From positions 1 to 24,570 of the forward strand of contig CAYRFQ010000109.1 in the NCBI GenBank assembly GCA_964423615.1: a DNA stretch of 24,570 bases. Reading direction: 5' to 3'. Source of the stretch: CAYRFQ01 sp964423615 (GTDB lineage: Bacteria > Planctomycetota > Planctomycetia > Gemmatales > Gemmataceae). The translations under genes were made by a program, and so were the position numbers. The notes below the pieces were generated by a model. The model was not told where the DNA came from. It searched no databases and saw only the letters and a program-made list of their open reading frames with translations. Positions within the stretch are counted from its first letter, which is position 1; every line of letters starts with the position of its first letter. This document shows, piece after piece, positions 15,925 to 22,242 of this stretch.

Positions 15925-17325
15925 ATGTCGTTGCGTGATTATGGCCTACGGACGATCTTGCAGTGTGCTGCCGAGTTAGTAGAAGCAGTCCAAGATTACG
16001 ACCTCGTACTTCAGTCCTCGGCCTCATCCGACCACGCCGAGGATCAAACGCGTGACCCCGACAAGGAATTAGAGGCCATCGAAGAAGCCAGTAACCGGCT
16101 GAAGAGAGCATTGGGGGCCAACGGGCCTCTCGGGATGCGAGAACGGTTAAGTCAAAACTCCACCCCATCTTGGCCGGAGTTTGATCAACAATTCCAGTAC
16201 GCTCAGCACTCCAAAAAAACTAGACAAGCACTTTGGAAACTGGCCAATGCTGGCATCGATCTCAGTGGATTTGCGCGCCTCCAGGAACCCTCTCGAGATG
16301 TGTTGAGTCCCATGCTGAGCATGCGGGAGCAGCAGGAACAAATAGAATGGGAGGCTCTAACGGTGGAGGAAGCCGACTGGTGGTGCTGGCTCACGAAGCG
16401 GGATCAAGGTGCACGATTGCTGCAACAAGGGCTTTGGCAACTTTGGTCTGGCCTGTCTGGAGAAGCAAAGACCTGGGCCAGACCGATACTCGATCAAGTG
16501 CGAGGCTTTTTCGGTTGGCCCGAAAGCACAAATCACGAACCCCCTGCCTACTCTGGTCCCGATGGTCTTGCGGAAATAGATACATTCCGTCGCGTCGACA
16601 TGGTCCACGGATACTACGCGGTTGTAGAGCGACCATCGGCGCGAAAGATCGCAACCGAACTGGCCCAATACTATGCTGAAGTACAACAACTATGTGAAGA
16701 GCGACGTCTCGATGAAGCAAACCAGGAAGCAGTGTTTGGAAGGGAGACCTGTTCCATCGCCCACGAAGAAGAGCCACAAGTCAACGTGTTCCGGAAAGAA
16801 GGGGACCTCTGGCGGATCGTGTTCGACGGGAAAGAAGTCCTTCTCAAGGACTCTCGCGGGCTGCTTTACATATCCGAGTTGATACGAGTTTCCAAGAGTG
16901 GCAAGCAGATTTCAGCCTGGGAACTCCATTGCTTACAGAAGCCACAGCTCGAACGGACCCCCGAGAGTGAGGACGTCGCGATAGACCAGGAAGCCCGCGA
17001 GAAACTCAGAGAGCGAATCCAGAGTCTTCGCGACGACATTCAAGAAGCTAAAGATCTCGGAAATTACCGCAAACAAGAAGAGCTTCAGCGGGAGTTTGAG
17101 CAAATCGGAGACCAAGTCACAAAGGATGAAGGGTGGCGAGGGAAGCAACGTGAGTTGAACTCTAAACTTGAAAAGGCAAGATCACCAATCACCAAAGCGA
17201 TTAAAAACGCCCTGCAAAAGATCAAACTACAGAATCAAAAGCTGTGGACGCATCTTTATTCCTCAGTGCAAACAGGCAACCATTGTTGGTATGCCCCTGA
17301 TTCTAAAATCGAATGGCAATTGTGA
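15925..17325 (+). CDS. 466-aa protein with a winged-helix-like segment and C-terminal coiled coil
   Basis: Start ATG 15925 with GAGGAAAGG upstream; the open frame begins at 15850, but the extra 25 residues look non-coding. Residues 1-285 have no recognised domain. Residues about 286-334 (FRKEGDLWRIVFDGKEVLL, then GLLYISELIR) match a segment I recall as a common C-terminal module (consensus like EGDYWTIAYEG, KGLRYLAHLL) in bacterial regulators and ATPases. The following 90 residues are strongly charged and heptad-like (EKLRERIQSLRDDIQEAKDL), predicting a coiled coil. The tail ITKAIKNALQKI plus WYAPD is typical of that module. A sensing or regulatory role is suggested, not shown. A perfect palindrome overlaps the stop codon. 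It could equally be cargo of the element rather than part of its core. Confidence 0.75.
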   Translation: MSLRDYGLRTILQCAAELVEAVQDYDLVLQSSASSDHAEDQTRDPDKELEAIEEASNRLKRALGANGPLGMRERLSQNSTPSWPEFDQQFQYAQHSKKTRQALWKLANAGIDLSGFARLQEPSRDVLSPMLSMREQQEQIEWEALTVEEADWWCWLTKRDQGARLLQQGLWQLWSGLSGEAKTWARPILDQVRGFFGWPESTNHEPPAYSGPDGLAEIDTFRRVDMVHGYYAVVERPSARKIATELAQYYAEVQQLCEERRLDEANQEAVFGRETCSIAHEEEPQVNVFRKEGDLWRIVFDGKEVLLKDSRGLLYISELIRVSKSGKQISAWELHCLQKPQLERTPESEDVAIDQEAREKLRERIQSLRDDIQEAKDLGNYRKQEELQREFEQIGDQVTKDEGWRGKQRELNSKLEKARSPITKAIKNALQKIKLQNQKLWTHLYSSVQTGNHCWYAPDSKIEWQL

Positions 17326-17339
17326 CACAATTGTGTCAC
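17322..17339. promoter_or_regulatory. Perfect 18-bp palindrome over a stop codon
   Basis: GTGACACAATTGTGTCAC is a perfect dyad with nine-base half-sites and covers the TGA of the preceding gene. Its spacing does not fit CRP or FNR sites. It may be the operator of a dimeric regulator acting on the transcript that starts downstream, or a recombinase target dyad. Confidence 0.5.
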
Positions 17340-17349
17340 CAAACTTCAC

Positions 17350-17482
17350 AAAGTGACGCCGGACGCCACGGAGTATAGGTAGAGGCAAGGCCCGGCGTAA
17401 CGAAGAACCTGCCGCCAACTGAGGTGGTTCTGCACCCCAAGATTGCAGCCTTCGCCGGGTCCGCATCTTGGGGTGTTTTTTT
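17350..17482 (+). ncRNA. Putative structured small RNA or leader
   Basis: The gap between two genes folds into consecutive stems: ACGCCGG with CCGGCGT (17356-17362 and 17392-17398), AGAACC with GGTTCT (17404-17409 and 17426-17431), then a strong terminator stem. It has no open frame with a start signal. A structured RNA that ends at the terminator, or an attenuating leader of the gene at 17494, would both fit. No named RNA family is recognised. Confidence 0.35.
17433..17482 (+). terminator. Strong intrinsic terminator
   Basis: CACCCCAAGAT (17433-17443) pairs over eleven positions with ATCTTGGGGTG (17465-17475), followed by a seven-T run (17476-17482). It lies only 11 bases before the start codon at 17494, so it separates the recombinase unit from what follows or attenuates transcription into that gene. 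Confidence 0.88.
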
Positions 17483-17493
17483 GTGAGGCAATC

Positions 17494-17826
17494 ATGGTTA
17501 CGACACAATGTACAATCTCGTCACTTTCGCCAGCCAGAAGACGGTTGATTCGAGTTTTCCAACAACTAAATTTTGGAACCGTCGAGAACCTGCGAATTCA
17601 AAACGGTGAACCGCTCTTCAACTCTACTTCGCGTGTTCTTCGGTCTCACAGAGCCGGAAAAAAGGACGGGCCGAGAGCGGAAACCTCGAAAGCGGACTTC
17701 CACATCAAGGGCCAAGTTTCAGAGTTGCTCCAACTTTTTGACCAGGAACGGAACCTCACAATCGCTGCCATCGACGTTCAAGATGGGCTGCCGTTTCGAT
17801 GGTGGGTCGAGGAAACTGCATTTTAA
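17494..17826 (+). CDS. 110-aa conserved hypothetical protein
   Basis: Start ATG 17494 with TGAGG a few bases upstream, just after the T-run of a terminator. Segments such as FQQLNFGTVENLRIQNGEP, HIKGQVSELLQLFDQ and VQDGLPFRWWVEE are of a type I recall from short uncharacterised proteins on planctomycete mobile elements. The protein looks compact and mixed alpha/beta, without cysteine motifs, membrane segments or a signal peptide. Function unknown. It is isolated between two terminators (17433-17482 upstream, 17891-17951 downstream), so it should be a single-gene transcript unless the upstream terminator is read through. Confidence 0.72.
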   Translation: MVTTQCTISSLSPARRRLIRVFQQLNFGTVENLRIQNGEPLFNSTSRVLRSHRAGKKDGPRAETSKADFHIKGQVSELLQLFDQERNLTIAAIDVQDGLPFRWWVEETAF

Positions 17827-17890
17827 GTTCGGCTGCATTCCGTTCCAACCGAACACAATCTCAATTCGCTACGACATTTAGCTGGCCGCG

Positions 17891-17951
17891 AAGCGGAGGC
17901 TTTTGTGGGCGACGCCGACAGGCGTTTTTCCGCACTGCCTCCGCTTTTTTT
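17891..17951 (+). terminator. Intrinsic terminator with nested hairpin
   Basis: AAGCGGAGGC (17891-17900) pairs over ten positions with GCCTCCGCTT (17937-17946), followed by seven T residues (17945-17951). Inside the loop a second hairpin, ACGCC-GACA-GGCGT (17912-17925), has its own five-T run. The pair may act as a tandem terminator, or as alternative structures. Confidence 0.82.
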
Positions 17952-17998
17952 CGTTGGCCTGCGTCCACTTGCCTCTCGTCGTAGCCCTTCTCCGAACT

Positions 17999-18018
17999 CC
18001 TTTCGCGGCCACGAAAGG
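17999..18018 (+). promoter_or_regulatory. Hairpin sequestering the ribosome-binding site of the sigma-like gene
   Basis: CCTTTCG (17999-18005) pairs perfectly with CGAAAGG (18012-18018) around a six-base loop. The 3' arm contains the AAAGG Shine-Dalgarno of the gene starting at 18028. The fold would reduce translation until opened, pointing to post-transcriptional control. Confidence 0.55.
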
Positions 18019-18027
18019 AATACTTCC

Positions 18028-18597
18028 ATGGATTTTCACCAGTTGGTGACCGATAAATTCACCCGCGGGCTTATTCGCCGCAAGGCCAAACAATTAGTCC
18101 GGCGTCCGGCCTTCTTTCACCTCGATGGGGAAGATGTCGCGCAAGAACTTTTTCTCCGTGTTTGGCAGCAAGTTCCTAAATTCAGTGCCGCCAAATCACA
18201 CATCAAAACATTCGTGACAACGATCGTCGAACGCTACGTGGCCAACATGGTACGAGATTCTGTAGCCCAGAAGCGCACCCCGCCATCACGGTTGGTGTCG
18301 CTTTCGAACCATGTTTGCCACGAGGACGGCGAAGTCACTTCCCGAGCATCGGTTATTAGCAACCAAGATGCTCACAACCGTCTTGGATTTTCTCCTCGCA
18401 GTGACGAGGAACGAGCTAAGTTGCGTCTCGAGGTCGAGGACGTACTGGCCCGACTCTCCCCTTCTGACCGGGATATCTGCAAACTGCTTCAAAATCTCTC
18501 GACCTCCGAAGCCGCCCGCGAACTCGGCCTGCCGCGGACGACTTTGTTGTCTCGAATTCACCACATTCGACGGCAGTTCGAGAAGGCGGGGTTTTGA
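18028..18597 (+). CDS. Sigma-70 family (ECF-like) RNA polymerase sigma factor
   Basis: 189 residues from ATG 18028; AAAGGA lies eight bases upstream and is enclosed in a hairpin. The N-terminal half has a region-2-like segment (LDGEDVAQELFLRVWQQVP, then HIKTFVTTIVERYVAN), and the C-terminal half has a region-4-like HTH (LSPSDRDICKLLQNLSTSE followed by AARELGLPRTTLLSRI). The size and two-domain layout fit ECF-type sigma factors, which redirect RNA polymerase to specific promoters. No anti-sigma gene is adjacent. It lies just before the replication operon, so it may switch on element genes; that is inference. A phage-type HTH regulator with a sigma-like fold is the alternative. Confidence 0.8.
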   Translation: MDFHQLVTDKFTRGLIRRKAKQLVRRPAFFHLDGEDVAQELFLRVWQQVPKFSAAKSHIKTFVTTIVERYVANMVRDSVAQKRTPPSRLVSLSNHVCHEDGEVTSRASVISNQDAHNRLGFSPRSDEERAKLRLEVEDVLARLSPSDRDICKLLQNLSTSEAARELGLPRTTLLSRIHHIRRQFEKAGF

Positions 18598-18683
18598 GAG
18601 CTTTTTAACTGTTTTCGTCATCTCGTGTTTCGACCGGGTAGCTCAAGGAGTAAGGGCACTGTGTTCCAACCCAAGGAGATGAC

Positions 18684-18992
18684 ATGAATACGACCGCGTA
18701 TCGTTACCGATTCTCGCCAGAGGTGAGACTCGAAGACGTGGAGGCCTCGTTGGTGTTGACTTTCTTCGCCACAGAAAGCATCCATGGGGAGTCTCAAGTT
18801 TACCTCGACGCTGGCCACTACTTCGATCCCGACACACGCACTTGCGTGATCGACGCGAGCTGTCCGGTGGGGCGAGATCTCAACCGGATTTTCGTTGGCT
18901 TTCTTCGCCGCGAACTCGACTCGCAGGCGTTCAACGTAGAAGCCATCCCCACGAACGCGAAACACGAACAACCAATCAAGGAGGTCGCATGA
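18684..18992 (+). CDS. 102-aa conserved hypothetical protein, first gene of the replication operon
   Basis: Start ATG 18684, five bases after AAGGAG. The sequence is acidic and mixed alpha/beta, with RFSPEVRLEDVEASLVLTF near the start, a central DAGHYFDPDTRTCVID segment and a helical GRDLNRIFVGFLRREL. I recall similar small proteins beside RecA-like ATPase genes in planctomycete elements but know no function. Its stop overlaps the next start (ATGA), so it is translationally coupled to the Sak4-like ATPase and may assist recombination. A leader segment with a tRNA D-arm look (GGGTAGCTCAA, 18636-18646) precedes it. Confidence 0.78.
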   Translation: MNTTAYRYRFSPEVRLEDVEASLVLTFFATESIHGESQVYLDAGHYFDPDTRTCVIDASCPVGRDLNRIFVGFLRRELDSQAFNVEAIPTNAKHEQPIKEVA

Positions 18993-19777
18993 GCATACTT
19001 CACCAGGTCCACCAGGGACGTACGACGAAGCCCCCGCGGCTGCTCATTTACGGTGGCGAGGGCATCGGCAAATCGACCTTCGGGTCTCAAGCCCCGAAGG
19101 CCATCTTCGTGCAAGTCGAAGATGGCGCAGACCAAATCGATTGTGCCAAGTTCCCAATGGCCTCGAAGTTCACCGACGTCGTCAACAGCCTCAAGGCTCT
19201 CGCCGAGGAAGACCACAACTACCAAACGGTTGTCGTCGATTCGCTCAGTGCACTTGAGCGGTTGGTGTGGGACGAAGTGTGTCGCGAGACCAACGTCGTC
19301 AACATCGAGAAGGTCGACGGCGGTTACGGCAAAGGCTACGTTCGTGCGATCGACTACTGGCGCGAGGTGATTGGCCTCCTCGATCGGCTGCGGAACGACG
19401 TTGGCATGGCTGTTATCCTGATCGCCCACGCGAAAGTCGAGCAGGTCGAAGACCCCGATTCGCCTTCGTACGACCGCCACGCTCCCAGGCTCAACAAGCA
19501 CGCGTCAGCGATGGTGGTTGAATGGTGCGACGCCGTGCTTTTTGCGACGCGTAAATTCCGCATTCAGACCGAAGACGCGGGCTTCGGTCGCAAACGAACG
19601 ACCGTTCATGCCGTGGGCCACGACGGCGGTGAGCGTATCCTCCGGACCGTCGGCGGTCCCTCATGCCTGGCGAAAAATCGTTTCTCGCTGCCCCTGGAAT
19701 TACCTCTCTCGTGGGAAGCTCTCGTGGCAGCAATGTCTACTTCTAACTCAAAGATTGGAGACCATAACAATGGCTGA
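18989..19777 (+). CDS. RecA-fold ATPase, Sak4-like phage recombinase
   Basis: 262 residues from ATG 18989, overlapping the previous stop by four bases and preceded by AAGGAGG. Walker A GGEGIGKST is at residues 22-30 and a Walker B QTVVVDSL at 79-86. The order PPRLLIYGGEGIGKSTF, then a VEDG segment, then VVVDSLSALE is typical of the AAA_24/Sak4 group. These proteins are short RecA-like ATPases in phages that promote single-strand annealing and recombination together with an SSB. The following gene is a DUF669 protein, the usual companion. Length and motifs are complete. The gene overlaps its downstream neighbour by eight bases, indicating tight co-expression. Confidence 0.88.
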   Translation: MSILHQVHQGRTTKPPRLLIYGGEGIGKSTFGSQAPKAIFVQVEDGADQIDCAKFPMASKFTDVVNSLKALAEEDHNYQTVVVDSLSALERLVWDEVCRETNVVNIEKVDGGYGKGYVRAIDYWREVIGLLDRLRNDVGMAVILIAHAKVEQVEDPDSPSYDRHAPRLNKHASAMVVEWCDAVLFATRKFRIQTEDAGFGRKRTTVHAVGHDGGERILRTVGGPSCLAKNRFSLPLELPLSWEALVAAMSTSNSKIGDHNNG

Positions 19778-20222
19778 TCTGGGTGGTTTTAACGCTGCAG
19801 ACGTGGAACCTGCAGAATCCTTTGGCCTAATTCCTCGCGGACCATACGTGGCCGTTATCTCTCAAAGCGAGATGAAAAATACCAAACGGGGAGACGGGCA
19901 ATATTTGGAGCTCACTTTTCAAATTACGGAAGGCGGATTCAAAAATCGATTACTTTGGGCCCGCCTTAACCTTGATAATCCGAATCCCAAGGCAGTAGAA
20001 ATCGCGAGGGCTGAATTATCAGCTATCTGCCGTGCGGTCGGCGTCTTGCAGCCTCGGGACTCTGTTGATCTCCACAATTTACCGCTGGGTATCGAGGTTG
20101 CAGTCAGGAAACGCGAGGACACCGGAGAAAATACTAACGAAATCAAAGGGTATTTCAAGTTGAACTCTTCCACCCCAAGCCCAAACACGCCGAGTGATAC
20201 AACTCCTCCTTGGAAGAGGTAG
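19770..20222 (+). CDS. DUF669 protein, probable ssDNA-binding protein
   Basis: 150 residues from ATG 19770, inside the end of the ATPase gene, with GGAG upstream. The DUF669 pattern is visible: PRGPYVAVISQSEMKNTKRG, DGQYLELTFQITEG, RLLWARLNLDNPNP and a late GYFKLNSS. The fold is beta-rich, and the C-terminal tail is proline- and serine-rich with a basic end (PPWKR). DUF669 proteins in phages accompany Sak4-type recombinases and are considered functional SSBs. It should coat single-stranded DNA during replication or recombination of the element. It is A+T-richer than its neighbours. Confidence 0.85.
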   Translation: MADLGGFNAADVEPAESFGLIPRGPYVAVISQSEMKNTKRGDGQYLELTFQITEGGFKNRLLWARLNLDNPNPKAVEIARAELSAICRAVGVLQPRDSVDLHNLPLGIEVAVRKREDTGENTNEIKGYFKLNSSTPSPNTPSDTTPPWKR

Positions 20223-20224
20223 TG

Positions 20225-20560
20225 ATGGTCGAACTCACCCTACCATACCCTCCGTCAGTTAACCATTACTGGCGGCGGGTTGGGTCCAAGACTCTTGTGA
20301 GTCGGGCCGGACGCCGGTTCCGCGAAGACGTTGGAAGAATCCTTATCGAGGCAGTCGTCGAGACCATCTCGGGTTTGTTATGCCTTGACATCTTAATCCA
20401 TCCCCAGACCCCCGTCGGCCACGTCCTGAAGGCCTGACTCGGCGCACTCGGGCAAGGCCGCGCGTACGAGGACAATAGTCAATTCGTACGCCTCGCGAGC
20501 GAGAAAGGCGAGCCGGTCGAAGGGGGACGGACCCGTGTTCAGATTCGAGGACATCCATGA
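20225..20560 (+). pseudogene. rusA: Decayed RusA-type Holliday junction resolvase
   Basis: The first 45 codons (from MVELTLPYPPSVNHYWRR, ATG 20225) are a clear RusA N-terminus. The central region has lost the RRRDLDN motif that holds two catalytic aspartates: after HPQTPVG the frame jumps to HVLKA, and a TGA follows at 20435-20437. Beyond the stop the same frame resumes as LGALGQGRAYEDNSQFVRL and runs to a TGA at 20558, which overlaps the helicase ATG, as an intact operon gene would. EDNSQ replaces the usual EDDSQ, so a third catalytic acid is also altered. The enzyme, which cuts four-way junctions, is almost certainly inactive. The intact start and end show that decay is recent. Confidence 0.82.
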
Positions 20561-22227
20561 AGTTTCAACTGCGAGATTATCAACGACACGCCAAGGACAA
20601 AGTCTACGAGCACTTGCGTCACCGCGATGACAATCCGTGTGTCGTGATCCCCACTGGCGGCGGCAAGACGCCTGTCATCGCTTCGATTTGCAAAGATGCG
20701 GTCGAGAAATGGAACGGCCGGGTGCTCATCCTGGCGCACGTCAAAGAACTCCTCCAACAGGCCGCCGAGAAGCTGCAACTGATCTGCCCCGAAGTTCGTT
20801 TCGGGGTTTATTCTGCTGGGTTGAATTCCCGCCAGACGTCCGAGCCGGTGATCGTGGCGTCGATCCAATCGGCATATCAACGAGCCTATGAACTCGGTGC
20901 GTTCGACTTGATTCTTGTCGACGAAGCCCACCTCATCCCTCCCGAAGGGGAAGGACGCTATCGCCAATTCTTGGCCGATGCGAAACGCGTAAATCCCAAC
21001 GTTCGGGTGATTGGGTTCACGGCCACGCCGTTCCGATTAAGGACGGGTCCGATCTGCACGCCCGACGGAATTCTTAGCCACGTCGCGTTCGAAGTCGGGG
21101 TGCGAGAATTGATCGTCAACGGCTTTTTAAGCCCGCTGATCACCAAAGCGGGACAGCACAAGCCAGACGTTTCGAACCTGAAAACGCGGGCTGGAGAATT
21201 CGTTCGCGAGGACGTCGAGCAACTAATGAATGACGACGAACTCGTCGAAGCGGCGTGTGCGGAAATCGTCGAGCAAACACGCGACCGAGAATCCGTGTTG
21301 ATCTTTGCTTCGGGCATTGAACACGCAGAACATGTCGTGCGGGTACTTGGGGAGTCCCAAGGGGAGGAATGCGGTTTCGTTTGCGGCGAGACGCCTCCGG
21401 AGAAACGAGACGAAATCCTAAGACGATTTCGCGAGCGAGATTTGAAATTCTTGTGCAATGTGAACGTCTTGACGACCGGCTTCGACGCTCCCAACATTGA
21501 TGCCGTCGTGCTGCTTCGCCCTACGCTCTCCGCGGGCTTGTTTTACCAAATGGTCGGACGAGGCTTTCGTCTCTGGCAAGGCAAGAGGGATTGCCTCGTG
21601 CTGGACTTCGGCGGCAACGTGTTGCGTCACGGACCGGTCGACCAACTGCAAGTCCAAAGCCGCACAAAAAAAGGAAAACCATCTGAAGCTCCAGCCAAGG
21701 AGTGCCCGGAATGCCAACGGATTGTTGCTGCTGGGTATGCTCGTTGTCCTGGATGCGGCTTTGAATTTCCCAAGTCTGAGAGATCTCGCCACGACGACAA
21801 AGCGACCGTTGCTCCGATCTTATCCGAGCATCGCTTCACAGACACAGAATACGACGTCCAGGACACGACTTTTTTCGTCCATCGTAAAACGGGGACGACG
21901 GATGACGCTCCCAAAACGTTGCGGGTCGACTATCGCTTGGGCTTCCATCTTTGGCAAAGCGAGTTCCTCTGTTTCGAGCACAAGGGTTACGCTCGCCAAA
22001 AAGCTGTGGCTTGGTGGAAAGCACGATCCCCCGACCCCGTTCCGGACACTGCTGCCCACGCAGTCCAACTCGCCGAAGCCGGGGCATTGTGTCTGACCGA
22101 GAAGATTACGATTCGATCAACCGAGGGCCAGATGTACGGCGAAATTGTGGATCACAAACTTGGTCCCAGGCCCGAACCGTGTCCTCTCCCCGACGAACCC
22201 TTTGACCCCTCTGACATTCCGTTCTAA
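20557..22227 (+). CDS. SF2 DEAD/DEAH-box helicase with zinc ribbon
   Basis: 556 residues from ATG 20557, overlapping the last stop of the rusA remnant. Motifs in order: LRDYQ near the start (Q-like), Walker A PTGGGKT (32-38), DEAH (122-125), FTATPFR, a TGFDAP segment and motif VI QMVGRGFRLW. A zinc ribbon with CPEC and CPGC (about residues 383-402) follows. The last 130 residues include RVDYRLGFHLWQSEF and KAVAWW, as in phage and mobile-element helicases that sit beside primases. It probably unwinds DNA during element replication or recombination. It belongs to the same operon as the ATPase and primase genes. All helicase motifs are present. Confidence 0.92.
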   Translation: MKFQLRDYQRHAKDKVYEHLRHRDDNPCVVIPTGGGKTPVIASICKDAVEKWNGRVLILAHVKELLQQAAEKLQLICPEVRFGVYSAGLNSRQTSEPVIVASIQSAYQRAYELGAFDLILVDEAHLIPPEGEGRYRQFLADAKRVNPNVRVIGFTATPFRLRTGPICTPDGILSHVAFEVGVRELIVNGFLSPLITKAGQHKPDVSNLKTRAGEFVREDVEQLMNDDELVEAACAEIVEQTRDRESVLIFASGIEHAEHVVRVLGESQGEECGFVCGETPPEKRDEILRRFRERDLKFLCNVNVLTTGFDAPNIDAVVLLRPTLSAGLFYQMVGRGFRLWQGKRDCLVLDFGGNVLRHGPVDQLQVQSRTKKGKPSEAPAKECPECQRIVAAGYARCPGCGFEFPKSERSRHDDKATVAPILSEHRFTDTEYDVQDTTFFVHRKTGTTDDAPKTLRVDYRLGFHLWQSEFLCFEHKGYARQKAVAWWKARSPDPVPDTAAHAVQLAEAGALCLTEKITIRSTEGQMYGEIVDHKLGPRPEPCPLPDEPFDPSDIPF

Positions 22228-22242
22228 CAGCTAGACAAGACC

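Noticed and set aside
17322..17339. CRP/FNR-type binding site
   Set aside because: The TGTGA and TCAC halves are ten bases apart rather than the six of the CRP consensus.
18636..18683. A tRNA gene with anticodon TCC upstream of the 102-aa gene
   Set aside because: A D-arm-like stem can form, but anticodon stem and T-arm do not, and the segment runs into the ribosome-binding site of the next gene.
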